A stretch of 64,000 nt of DNA. It comes from Paralithodes platypus (Eukaryota > Arthropoda > Malacostraca > Decapoda > Lithodidae). Positions 54,777-64,000 of this stretch are shown piece after piece (within the stretch, counting starts at the first letter, position 1; the number at the start of each line of letters is the position of its first letter). The notes below the pieces were generated by a model. The model saw only the letters and a list, made by a program, of their open reading frames with translations. It ran no database searches and was not told the origin of the DNA. The DNA lies in contig CM064485.1 in the NCBI GenBank assembly GCA_032716605.1, positions 27,927,558-27,991,557 on the forward strand, in the 5' to 3' direction. Made by a program: the position numbers and the translations under genes.

Positions 54777-55760
54777 ATCTCCTATTCTATCTCCTATTCG
54801 CTTTCAGTCCCATCCATTCATATGCAGACGACTCTACCTTACACCATTCAATTAGTTTTCCAGAACGCCCCAGCCAGCAGTCCCTCAAAAGCAAACGTAA
54901 TGAAGCCATAAAACACTTATCTTCTGATCTAGCTACTATTTCCAATTGGGGTAGAGAAACCCTTGTTGCATTTAATGCTTCCAAGACTCAATTTATCCAT
55001 CTTACTACCCGTCAGGAACATCCAGAGGACTATCCCTTATTCTTCAAAAATACAAAAATCAACCCTTCATCTTCCTTCAATGTTCTCGGTGTATCTTTTT
55101 CTTCTGCTCTCACTTGGAAGGACCATATTACCAGTCTCGCTAACGCAGCCTCCCAGAAGCTGGGTGTGCTCAACCGCCTCGAGGGGTTCTTCACCCCTGC
55201 ACAGCTTCTTGCTCTGTACAGGGGCACAGTGTGTCCTTGTATAGAGTATTGCTCACAAGGGTTGGGAGGATCCTCTCACACCGCACTCCTAGATAAAGTA
55301 GAAAGGAAAGCCTTTCGTATCATAACTCACGTCCACTCACCATTTCTCTGCAATCTCTCTCTCTTCGCCGCAATGTTGCATCTCTCTCGCTATTCTAACG
55401 CTACTACAATAATCAGTGTTCCTCGGAGCTTTCCCAGTGTATAGCACCTCCTCTACGTAGGGTACGTAGTACCCGCCTTGCAACAAAATCCCACCCCTAC
55501 TCTGTGCAACTCTCCAACCCAAGAGTGAAATGCTATTCTCAGACTTTCTTCTATTTAACTGCTGAGCTCTGGAACTCTCTCCCAGAATCAGTCTTTCCCT
55601 CTTCCTATTATTTAAATTGCTTCAAACTCCGTGTGTCCAGGCATTTTAGTTCGAACGTCCCTTGATTTTGGCCCTGTCACTCTTTCAACTCTGGGAGAGG
55701 CACTAGCTGCAGGCAGTTATGCCTTTTGTCTCCCTCATTCACATAGAAAGAAAAAAAATA
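54777..55760 (+). pseudogene. J3: J-family RT 3' fragment
   Basis: Starts in the motif B region (TATCTCCTATTC, partly duplicated), lacks about 45 bp relative to J1, then reads PIHSYADDSTLHHSISFPER (catalytic YADD), NWGRETLVAFNASKTQF, VLGVSFSSALTWKDHI, NRLEGFFTPAQLLALYRGTV and KVERKAFRII. The frame breaks near 55325 where one base of ATTAACTCCC is lost; the downstream part continues out of frame to the AELWNSLPESVF region. The 3' UTR ends CACATAGAAAGAAAAAAA. Closest to J1. Confidence 0.9.
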
Positions 55761-55805
55761 CGCTCTCACATACACACACTCTCATACTCTCTCTCACACA
55801 CATAC

Positions 55806-55808
<3 letters not shown>

Positions 55809-55884
<76 letters not shown>
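55809..55884. repeat. (CT)n microsatellite
   Basis: About 38 CT units between J3 and an RTE-like fragment, preceded by (CA)/(CT) mixtures. Confidence 0.97.
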
Positions 55885-55888
<4 letters not shown>

Positions 55889-56400
55889 CATGCTCTTCAC
55901 CACTTTCTGCAAATTACCAAATATTCTATATATTCTCAAAACTTTTCACAAACCTTCTCTGTCAACTCTGTCATGAGTTTTCTCCAGGTTCATAAAAGCA
56001 GTATACAACACTTGTCCTTTTCCAGATATTTTTCCACAACATATCTCAAGGAGAAAATCTGGTCTACACAAACTCTTCCCTTCCTAAACACGCCCTGCTC
56101 GTCACCTATCCATTTCTCCGTTCTCACTTTCACTATCTCGATTACTACCCTGCTGTGCATCTTCCCTACTATGCTTAGGAGACATATCCCCCTGTGATTA
56201 CCACACACTTCTCTCTCCCCTTTACCCTTATACATGGGGATTATTATGCCTGCCTTCCAGTCATCAGGCGCACTTCCCCTTTCCCATGCTACTTCATACA
56301 TTTTCCATACCCATTCAATCACTATCTCACCACCGTACCTCAGCATCTCCCTACACATTTCATCGATCCCTGATGCTTTACCCATCTTCACCCTTCACGG
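55885..56400 (-). pseudogene. RTE-like RT, N-terminal fragment
   Basis: Minus strand. The 55990-56391 frame reads MKMGKASGIDEMCREMLRYG, APDDWKAGIIIPMYKGKGER, CGNHRGICLLSIVGKMHSRV and EKWIGDEQGVFRKGRVCVDQ, the fingers and motif 0-2 region of the same RTE-like family as 57594-59060. It continues with a broken motif A (the MDLEKAYDRV equivalent) to the (CT)n boundary. This part is missing from the 40303 copy. Confidence 0.85.
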
Positions 56401-57236
56401 ATTATACAGAGAAGTTATAGAGAAAGGTGTAGACAACATATCATGAACAAATCTTATACTAAATACAAGAAAACGGGAAAAGATAGTCTGGTGCAGAGTG
56501 CGGAAACAATAAAACAAAGAGAAGAAATAATGCCGTCGAAAAAATGGGATGGTTGTAAAGGCCAAGCTTACCTCAACTTCTATACTTGTAGAAACTGCTC
56601 ATTATTCCCGATGAGAGCTATTGTAGATGCAGGATTACGACATCATTACGCCCACCAACGTACACCAACTTGCATTCACTAATTGTAAATCCTCACAAAT
56701 CACTGGCTTCATCACCAATTAGAAAAAGATCAACTCCACATAATGGATCAAAGCCTTTCAAGTTTGTCAGACACTTTCGTTTTTAGAAAAGAGTATTTGC
56801 TCTCTTTCTTAATTAAGCTATTGCCAAGTGGCCCGCCTACTTTAGATCGACCATGCTCATAATGATGGTCTCATAACGAACAACCCTGAGTGGAGGAGAC
56901 CTAAAGCTATGGAACAACTACGAAATAAATTGTTGAAGCAAGTCGATGTAGCTTGGATGGAAAGAGTTACAACCCGGAAATTTGACTAAAATAGATATTC
57001 GCCATACACTCTAACATTGTTGGCATTCTTTGATTGATCTTTGGTGCTTTACTATGGACCTTTTGGTGTTTGCAGTATAGTACTAGTCTAGGCACTCCAG
57101 GAAAATATGGAGTGATTATAATAGATACGGGCAAAGGCAATAAACATTATTTCATTCATTATGAAGCTTCGGAGAGAGTTCACGGTGTTTTACCATGGGA
57201 ACTAGGTCATTATTTTTTTTAGAATATTAAACAAGC
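56401..57236. other. Unassigned stretch with short open frames
   Basis: 56443-56682 (+) opens 80 codons with KTGKDSLVQSAETIKQREEI and YTCRNCSLFPMRAIVDAG. 56865-57000 opens after TTTAG with NPEWRRPKAMEQLRNKLL and VAWMERVTTRKFD then TAA. 57034-57222 opens 63 codons with GVIIIDTGKGNKHYFIHYEA. These are complex in composition and not repeats I see elsewhere. I recognise no family; they could be remnants of one old gene or transposon, or chance. Confidence 0.3.
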
Positions 57237-57447
57237 TTAACCCTTTGAGTACCAGCGACGTGTGTTATATTATATTCTAGCTATATTTTGACGATATTAC
57301 GCAGCTTAGGAAGGATCTATGGTAGTTAAATGGGTTGGTTGAGATAGTTTGAAGCCTATTGATTACTATATATAGGTCCTTCCTCAGCTGAATAAAATCG
57401 TATTATAGTTGCCAGAATATGATAAAAAGGGCGACTGTATGGGTTAA
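57237..57447 (+). mobile_element. Family A TTAA element, full copy
   Basis: TTAA at 57237-57240 and 57444-57447. TTAACCCTTTGAGTACCAGC, ACGCAGCTTAGGAAGGATCT, inverted GTCCTTCCTCAGCTGAATAA and GACTGTATGGGTTAA. Confidence 0.9.
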
Positions 57448-57593
57448 CAATGTGACTTATGAAAAACTACTCAACATGAATGCAACCCCCGACCATAGAT
57501 AGAAGTATTAGTTGCATGCGTTTTGTTCCATATATAACCTGATTATTCTATACAATGATTTGTGTTCTCTATGTCGGGAATAGTTCCACAATA

Positions 57594-59060
57594 GAACTAT
57601 CTATCTATCTATTGCCGGACGCCGTGATCCCCACAGGGGTGGCTACGAACGAAACGGTCCCATGCACCTCTGTCTCTAGTCTGTTGACGCCCCTCCTCCC
57701 ATCCAGCACCGCTTTCACTCATATACTATACTTCTTAACTCTATCCTTCCACCTCTTCCTCTCTGTCCTTCCACCTCACTCTCGTACACTCTCTTAGTCA
57801 TTCTCTCGCTTCCCATACGTTCCACATGGCCGAACCATCTCAAGGTGTTCCTTTTCACACTTTCCAGCACATCTACATCCACACCACACCTCTCTCCTAC
57901 TTCCTCATTCGTCTGTCTATTCCTCCATGTGACTCCGCACACACTTCTAAATTAACTAATTTCCACCCCTCTCACTCTTGGTTTGAGTTTCTTCACAAAC
58001 GTCCATGCTTCGCTCCTGTAAATCAATGTCGTGATTACCACGCTGTCATACAAGGACTTCTTTACTTCCATACCACCCTATTTCTTGTTACTGCTTTCAG
58101 CATTCCTACAACCCTCTTCCCCTGTTGCACCCTCTCCCTCACTTCTTCGTCCATACTCTTATCTTTACTCAACACACTGCCCAAATACTTAAATGAGCTG
58201 ACATTCTCCTTAACTTGACCATTCAACTTCACCTCACACTCTGTGGCTGCACCAATTTCAAAGACCATAACCTAGCTCTTCCCCACATTTACCTTCAGAT
58301 TCTGTTTTTCACACACTGTTCCAAACATACTTACCAGCCCCTGCAACTCCCATTCACTATCGCTCATCAAAACTATATCATCAGCAAACAACAGTACAGG
58401 CAACTTCCACTCGTTTCCTTCCCATATCAGAGGTACACCAACATCCACTGTTCTTCCTTGTATTTCTCTCATGACTCCATCCATATATATATTGAACAGC
58501 CATGGGGACATCACACACCCTTGCTTTAACCCAACATTCAGATCAAAGAACTCACTCTGCTCATTCTCCACACGTACTGCCGCCTTTGCACCCTTATACA
58601 TGCTCTTCACTGCTTTCAGTAACTTGCCGTCTACTCTGTATATCCTCAGTAGTTTCCACAAACCTTCTCTATCAACTCTGTCATAGGCCTTCTCCAAGTC
58701 CATAAAGGCAGCATACAACTTATATCCCTTCTCCAGATATTTCTCCACAACATATTTCAGGGCAATAATAATATGATCTACACATCCTTTTCCCTTCCCA
58801 AACCCACCCTGCTCGTCACCTATCCATTTCTCCGTTCTCGCTCTGACTCTCTCAATCACTACCCTAGTGTACACCTTCCCTACTATGCTTAGAAGGCATA
58901 TTCCCTGGTGGTTACCAGCTCACACTCCTCTTTCCCCTTTACCTTTATACAGGGAGACTATTATGCCTGTCTTCCAGTCATTAGGTGCACTCCCCTTCTC
59001 CCATGCTAGTTGACACATTTTCCATATCCATTCGATCACTCGTTCGTCGCGCAATTCTTT
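57594..59060 (-). pseudogene. RTE-like RT, longest copy, broken
   Basis: Minus strand, with (TAGA)n tail at 57594-57613. From the 5' side: NDWKTGIIVSLYKGKGER (frameshifted), then 58272-58874 with GDEQGGFGKGKGCVDHIIIA, YAAFMDLEKAYDRVDREGLW (motif A), GLKQGCVMSPWLFNIYMDGV (motif B) and catalytic LLFADDIVLMSDSEWELQ. A TAG at 58272 replaces Lys of GKSKVM; the same frame goes on in 58062-58268 (KLNGQVKENVSSFKYLGSVL). A frameshift precedes 57715-57942 (CGVTWRNRQTNEE, LRWFGHVERMGSERM). 5'-truncated near 59060. Family identity is shared with 15370-17570 and 40303-41181. Confidence 0.9.
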
Positions 59061-59899
59061 CCTGCTTCATAACTTATGTTTCTATTCCATGTCAGTACTA
59101 CCACACTCCATCCCAACGGCACATTCCGTTCCCGATGTTTGGCTGAATTTATACTCTAGCGTAAATTTATTTTACCTGGCTGATCACGGTGTTGTTTACT
59201 AACTTAAGCCAACCTAACTTATCCCAACCGTAAAGCTAGGTTAGATTAGGTAAAGTAGTGTTAGCTTAGGCTCATTCAAGCTAGATTAGGATAGATTCCC
59301 GCGATAGGGACGTCCCGGTGCAAGAAACTTACTATGGGTGTGTGATTCCTACCTCAGGAATATGCTTCCCGGTCGCATTGGTTTATATATATATTTCACA
59401 TAAATCGAAAAATACTTGTAAAGATTACACCATCATCCGAAGAGGAAAGAACGTGGGCAATTATTTGTTACCATCGTTCTACTCATTTGTTTTATGTCAA
59501 CAAGATTGGAAATCAGCCAATAAAAGGGGATGTAGTAATATGATTATGAATGTGAAACATCTGGAAAAGCAAAAGAAACAAAAGATTAGTGGTGATGGGC
59601 TGGTCTATCAGAGTGAGAACTGAGCGATTTCTGCCATATCCATAGCTTACTCTGACTGTTCCTTTTACTTATATATTTTCTAGATCTCAAGTGACGGCGT
59701 CTCTTCCGTGGATTGACCTCCCAATCTACCAAGATTGGAAGCCAAAGCGTCACATTTTTCCTTTGCCCCTCAACTTTCTCTTCATAATTGCTGAGGGGCA
59801 TAGGGCCCTGGGTGGGGCTTTGGTTTCCCGGGCGTTTCTGCACCCTCCTCAGCTCCCCGCCATGGAGTGGCTTCGGTCACCCAGGCTTTATTGTGGTCG
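59061..59899. other. Intergenic, possible left part of family K
   Basis: 59061-59640 shows CCTAACTT/TAGGTTA-like motifs near 59210-59270 and no gene. 59700-59899 is GC-richer and leads without a break into the family K block, so it may belong to that element. Confidence 0.45.
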
Positions 59900-60000
59900 G
59901 CAGGGAGGGTTCTGTGGGGGCGCTTGGTTATGGCCTTGGCCTTGCTCGGGGCTTTGGGGCTGTTCGGCCAGGCAGCTTGGGGAACAACAACAACAACAGA
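59900..60000 (+). mobile_element. Family K 3' end with (ACA)n tail
   Basis: GGGGCTGTTCGGCCAGGCAG then CTTGGGGAACAACAACAACA. The inverted partner is at 16052-16112. Open frames over this GC-rich part do not resemble any protein I know. Confidence 0.5.
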
Positions 60001-60265
60001 CTTCTTATTGATTTATAAGAGTTATATTAATTCAAATATTAATTTACTAAGCACCAAATGGCACTGGAACAAAAAAGAGGTACCGGGTACGGAAGAAAAC
60101 GGCTCTGAATCAAGGGATAATGTAAGCTGGAGCTTTGAAAGTCGGGAGTGTTTGGTGGAAGAGTTACAATTAGGTTTTATAATAAATAATATTAGTAGCC
60201 TAAACTAAAATTAAATTGGGAATGACGTCTAATTTTTCGTTAATCGATATATTGAGACAGGGTAC

Positions 60266-60500
60266 TTAACCCTTTCACGTTTTTATGACGCAGAGGTTGC
60301 CAGATTAGCAATAATAAATAGAGTTCTCTCACTCTTATAATTACCTCTCCAAAATTAGTTTTCTGCCCACAGCTAACTCAAAGACAACTGCAGAGGTTGA
60401 AGTAACTAAGCTAAAGGTTTCTAAATACCCCTGATGGTAACAAAGGCTTTAAAGTATCCCTAATAGGCTCAAAATTGCGTTAAAAACGTGAGAAGATTCA
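60266..60500 (+). mobile_element. Family B TTAA element, second copy
   Basis: TTAACCCTTTCACGTTTTTA (TTAA 60266-60269), ATGACGCAGAGGTTGCCAGA, CTCTCCAAAATTAGTTTTCT, TAACAAAGGCTTTAAAGTAT. The right TTAA has become TTCA (60497-60500). Confidence 0.9.
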
Positions 60501-60929
60501 CCCGAGGGGCCTCCCCCCCCCCGCCCCCTTTCGCTACGCCACTTTACTACAATTACCACCCATATTCTTTGACATTTGATGAATAATTTTGACATTTTTA
60601 TACATGCTTTTGAAATGTCGATATATACATTTGACATTTTCACTCCATATTTATGTTTAATGTATGTATAGTTTTGACATTTGACATACTTTTGACCTTT
60701 TAATGTATACTGTTCACATTTTGAAATTTTCCTTTACCATTGTGATGTATACAGTACTTTTGAAAATGTCAAATACTTTTGACGTTGAGTTTTAACTAGC
60801 CGAGAGAGAGAGAAAGAGAGAGAGAGAAGGGAGGATATTGGACTATTGAGCGATGACATGATAACATTACAGGACTCCCGAAAATGACAGCAGAGACCGT
60901 CAACAGTCCTTCTCTGCCACTTGTAATGC

Positions 60930-60940
<11 letters not shown>
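60501..60940. other. Intergenic, TTTGACATTT-rich
   Basis: 60560-60790 repeats TTTTGACATTT and close variants about ten times with irregular spacing. No gene. Confidence 0.6.

Positions 60941-61002
<62 letters not shown>
60941..61002. repeat. (GA)n microsatellite
   Basis: About 31 GA units preceded by GTGTGTGA. Confidence 0.97.
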
Positions 61003-61004
<2 letters not shown>

Positions 61005-61019
61005 AGTCTAATACTTTGG

Positions 61020-61110
61020 TAGAATTTTACTGAAGGGGCACGCACTTGACAGGTACAGTCACGGCGGTAAGTCGTAGACCAGGGGCATGCCAAAGTCCTA
61101 GCCACACATT
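61020..61110 (-). repeat. Family I dispersed repeat, copy 1
   Basis: Minus strand reads CCCCTGGTCTACGACTTACC then GCCGTGACTGTACC. The same block is on the plus strand at 63373-63480 (CCCCTGGTCCACAATTTACC, GCCGTGACTGTTCC). In both, a frame would read PWST-YRRDC, but flanking frames differ. Confidence 0.55.
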
Positions 61111-61559
61111 GGCAATAAGTTCGAACAATGTCCATCTTTGGTGGTTCAGCGGGCACGACTCCAGTGAAACAAATGCATTGATAGTTAATAAGCTCCGCCC
61201 ATACCCAGTTGCGTATGTAAATGTAACATTGTAAACTAAACAATAATTAGGATTATTGTATTATGATTTTGTGTTGTGGTTCCTTACAGTTGAAATGTTA
61301 CTGTAAGTAATACAAATTATCAGACGATAACGTGTATTGAAACTCTAAAAAACGAACTCTAGAGAAACCAAACCAAGGATAGATATGGGATGAAGCACAT
61401 TTATTTGGCAGTTCTATTATGAAAAGCAAGTTACCCCTTATATTAGAGATAAAAGTAAAAACCAATGTGTCCTTTCTGTACTCATTTATGAATCAATAAC
61501 TTGGAGCACACAAAGTTTCCTGAACACAAACTTTGTAAAGTATATACAGAAATGGAAGG
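61111..61559. other. Intergenic, no supported feature
   Basis: AT-rich, no repeat or gene recognised. Confidence 0.6.
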
Positions 61560-61920
61560 CTAATGTTAGGGATAAATTGGAGAAACAAGAAGAGAGCCTC
61601 TTGGATAAGAGTACAAACAAAAGTAAAAGATAATCGCATTACTGTAAAAAATAAAAGAAAATGGTCTTCGGTAGATCATATATTTAGACAATATTAAAAC
61701 AGATGGACAAAAACAGCAACAGAATGAGAATCTAGATATGGAGCTAGAGGAAGGGATAGACAGAGAACCAGATAGAGGGATGAGATCGGAAAGTGTGTAG
61801 AAGTAGGATGGAACGGGATAACATCTGTCCAGCTAGAGTGAAAACGTTTGGGAAAGGCCTTCGTCTTGCAGTGGACTAAGGCTGATGATGACGATGATTA
61901 TGAAATAATAAAATATTTAT
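61560..61920 (+). pseudogene. Old non-LTR (RTE-type) 3' remnant with GAT tail
   Basis: Near the end one frame reads RLGKAFVLQWTKADDDDD (61850-61905), a widespread C-terminal signature of RTE-like elements whose 3' ends carry (GAT)n. Upstream fragments such as GARGRDRQRTR and RDEIGKCVEVGWNGI fit the region before it. Heavily decayed with several stops. Confidence 0.6.
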
Positions 61921-62741
61921 AGTATAATAATAAAGTAACTACAGTTAAGTAAAAAGACAAATAAAATAGTAATATCCTACCGTACGTCAATTTACTTGTT
62001 TACAATAAATTCCCTTGACAATAGGTAATGGACAGTTTTACGACCGCTACACAACGTATCACGTAACAATAGAACTGAGACAACCCGGGGATATGGAAGT
62101 AATTAGCAAAACAATATAAGTATTTCTCCATATTCATTTATCCTTTGCCGAATATAAATGACAAAAAGGAACTAGATTTCTCGAACAGAGACTCCAGTTT
62201 TGAATTGCCCATTGACATATGCTGGCTTAATAATCCAGCAGGGTTGATAGCCACTAAGCCAAGAGACTAAGCCCTATTTCAATTAATTATTTTAACTAAT
62301 AATACATTATTGCGCATACATTACACCATTATTATAGATGTCAAGGAATACATTAATCTCGTTTGCACAGATCATATAGATATTTCATGGGGTAGCCATA
62401 TATGGAAATTAACCTTACAATTGGAAAGCGGTAATGTTAGTGGTAGTTGGTTAAAAATAGGACTTCAGAGGATATGAAGCCTTACTTAAGTATCGTCTAA
62501 CCGGCTAATCAGGACATTCAATTCTGGAGTCTCATTTGAGAAGCCCCGTCTCTTAAAATTAATCTTGGTTTGTGTTATTACATTAGACTCTCTCTCTCTC
62601 TGTATAATTAATTATAACAAATATGTAATGGCACTGACGTATACTAAACGAGGTCAGAAAACGTGCAATATATGGTAGTTTACATAAAACCACTATTGTT
62701 TGTTATTCGCTTTTATGACAAATTATCTGTAGGTAGGGACT
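61921..62741. other. Intergenic, AT-rich
   Basis: No gene or repeat recognised apart from a short (CT)6 at 62589-62600. Confidence 0.6.
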
Positions 62742-62953
62742 ATAACCCTTTCAGTACGAGAGACGTCTGTTCTATTTTATAGCAGTTATATTTAGACGAT
62801 TTTATGCAGCTTTGGAAGGATATGTGGTAGCTATAAGGTTCATTTTGATAATTTATAACCTTTTATTTGGTAGATATCCTTCCTAAGTTAAATAATAGTC
62901 TAATGGTAACTGGAATACTATAAAACGGAAGTTAATCGCACGAAACACGTTAA
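62742..62953 (+). mobile_element. Family A element copy
   Basis: ATAACCCTTTCAGTACGAGA at left (TTAA now ATAA), AGACGATTTTATGCAGCTTT, inverted AATAGTCTAATGGTAAC, right end CACGTTAA (TTAA 62950-62953). Confidence 0.85.
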
Positions 62954-63372
62954 AACCTAACTACAGTAAGCATTATGCAAGTGACGTGGGTATTTAACAT
63001 AACCCTGGTCTTCATCTTAACTTTGTTAATTTCATTAATCGATTTTAGGAGTAAAGTTGGTTGGTGGAGAGAACATAATAATTAATGCCTATTCCGTTAC
63101 GTGCCTGAACATAACATAGTCGATACATAACTAAAACCGTCTCTACAGTAAATAACATTAAATTTATAACTTGGCATACCTACGATATACGTCAAATTGG
63201 CACTCTATCCGGTACTTAATATATTTGTGGTTTATACACACTCTTTCTAAACGCATATAAATGAAGTGTGTGGGTGTCTAAACCATTGTTCTAATAAATG
63301 TTTTCTGCCAACTGACTGGTGACCCAGTAGTGGGCTGGGCCTGGCAGTTTAAACTACCGGTACCCAGTTTCA
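62954..63372. other. Intergenic, no supported feature
   Basis: AT-rich, nothing recognised. Confidence 0.6.
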
Positions 63373-63480
63373 ATGAGTGTAGACTGTGTTCGTATGCGAT
63401 ACACGTGCGTGGTGTCTAGAAAGGGATTCATCCCCTGGTCCACAATTTACCGCCGTGACTGTTCCACCACGTACAGTCAC
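63373..63480 (+). repeat. Family I dispersed repeat, copy 2
   Basis: See 61020-61110. The end overlaps the left terminus of the next element. Confidence 0.5.
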
Positions 63481-63684
63481 GAGCATAAATTCTGCGACAT
63501 CAACCAGATAACGTCAACTCCTTCATCACAAGAGGTTTATACAAAGCTGAATAAAATCGTCTGATGGTAACTAGAATGAAATAGAGAAATCATTGTGTTT
63601 GAATAAAAAGTTTAGCAATACTTTTGGAGACGAACGGGCGAACATTATTTTGTTGGTGTCGCAGTATTTATGCTCGTGACTGTA
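63470..63684. mobile_element. Tc1/mariner-type miniature element
   Basis: Terminal inverted repeats of about 35 bp: TACAGTCACGAGCATAAATT+CTGCGACATCAACC at left and GGTGTCGCAGTATTTATGCT+CGTGACTGTA at right, bounded by TA. The interior (63548-63602) is a right-half family A fragment (CTGAATAAAATCGTCTGATG). Confidence 0.75.
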
Positions 63685-63904
63685 GGCCTACTTATTAGAG
63701 TTTTAATTACGGTTTCAACGCATTCATCAACAACCTACACCCTTTTCTAGTCTGATACAAGTAATATAAACGATGTAATAACATTTTTAATGTGGTTTTC
63801 GACGAGAATAAAGAAGCGCATTTGGGCCGAAAATTGGGCATTTAACGCCTCTTCTGATCGTTGGTTTGTTGACGTGACGCACGATGTTAGTTATGTTTGC
63901 GGTT

Positions 63905-64000
63905 GTTTTATGCGGTAAACCTGACTTTTTGGACCGACAGCGATTTCAGTAAGTTTTATTTTGTGTTTTTAAATTTTTCCTTCAGATATAGTGTTCTTTA
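63905..64000 (-). repeat. Family J' dispersed repeat copy 2
   Basis: Minus strand AACACTATATCTGAAGG, CTTACTGAAATCGCTGTCGG and CCAAAAAGTCAGGTTTACC match 22225-22318. It runs off the window end. Confidence 0.75.

Noticed and set aside
54484..54911. Ser/Leu-rich frames with membrane-like look
   Set aside because: CT- and CA-rich simple sequence joined by chance to the J3 fragment.
55631..56197. 188-codon plus frame
   Set aside because: Passes through the J3 3' UTR, a (CT)n tract and the antisense of an RTE-like RT; no independent coding signal.

Overview
The window looks like repeat-dense, gene-poor nuclear DNA of an invertebrate animal, most likely an arthropod and plausibly a decapod crustacean. 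I infer this from several signs: very many long (CT)n, (CA)n and (TA)n microsatellites, TTAGG-like motifs, several non-LTR retrotransposon lineages broken by stops and frameshifts, tRNA-derived SINEs, and many short hairpin transposons. I found no convincing host protein-coding gene, rRNA, functional tRNA, CRISPR array or bacterial-type operon. All protein-coding signal I can identify is retrotransposon reverse transcriptase (RT), endonuclease or ORF1.

Layout. 0.2-1.5 kb is a GTCA-rich minisatellite. 1.7-5.85 kb is a nearly complete CR1-like element (ORF1 with an SGNH/GDSL-esterase-like domain; ORF2 with endonuclease and RT) sitting between two (CT)n tracts. 6.1-9.85 kb is a second, decayed CR1-like element. 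10-14 kb holds microsatellites, a fragment of a Jockey/CR1-type element (J family) and a Penelope-like remnant. 14.8-18.7 kb is a mosaic of RTE-like RT fragments with internal duplications. 18.8-23.3 kb holds foldback palindromes, TTAGG-like repeats, long G tracts and a TTAA-flanked element containing GC-rich arrays. 25-32.7 kb holds SINEs, inverted-repeat elements, and a 5'-truncated CR1-like copy. 32.7-44.2 kb is one 14-bp minisatellite broken by three retrotransposons, one of which carries a nested Crack/Daphne-like element with a 26-bp target duplication. 44.5-54.5 kb is a field of miniature hairpin elements, an exact 18-copy array of a 44-bp unit, and another J-type element on the minus strand. 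54.8-64 kb holds more J and RTE fragments and miniature elements.

Main theme. At least six unrelated-looking short repeat families (called A, B, C, D, F and the 22350-23336 element here) are bounded by TTAA. In three cases removing the element and one TTAA closes a retrotransposon reading frame at the exact base (9415-9629 with a one-base caveat; 16741-16975; 48780-49225). This is the target signature of piggyBac-type transposition. The clearest case is 51236-52590, where repeats are nested four deep. No transposase is encoded here, so these would be non-autonomous. Labels A to K, R, J and SINE are my own names for repeats compared only within this window.
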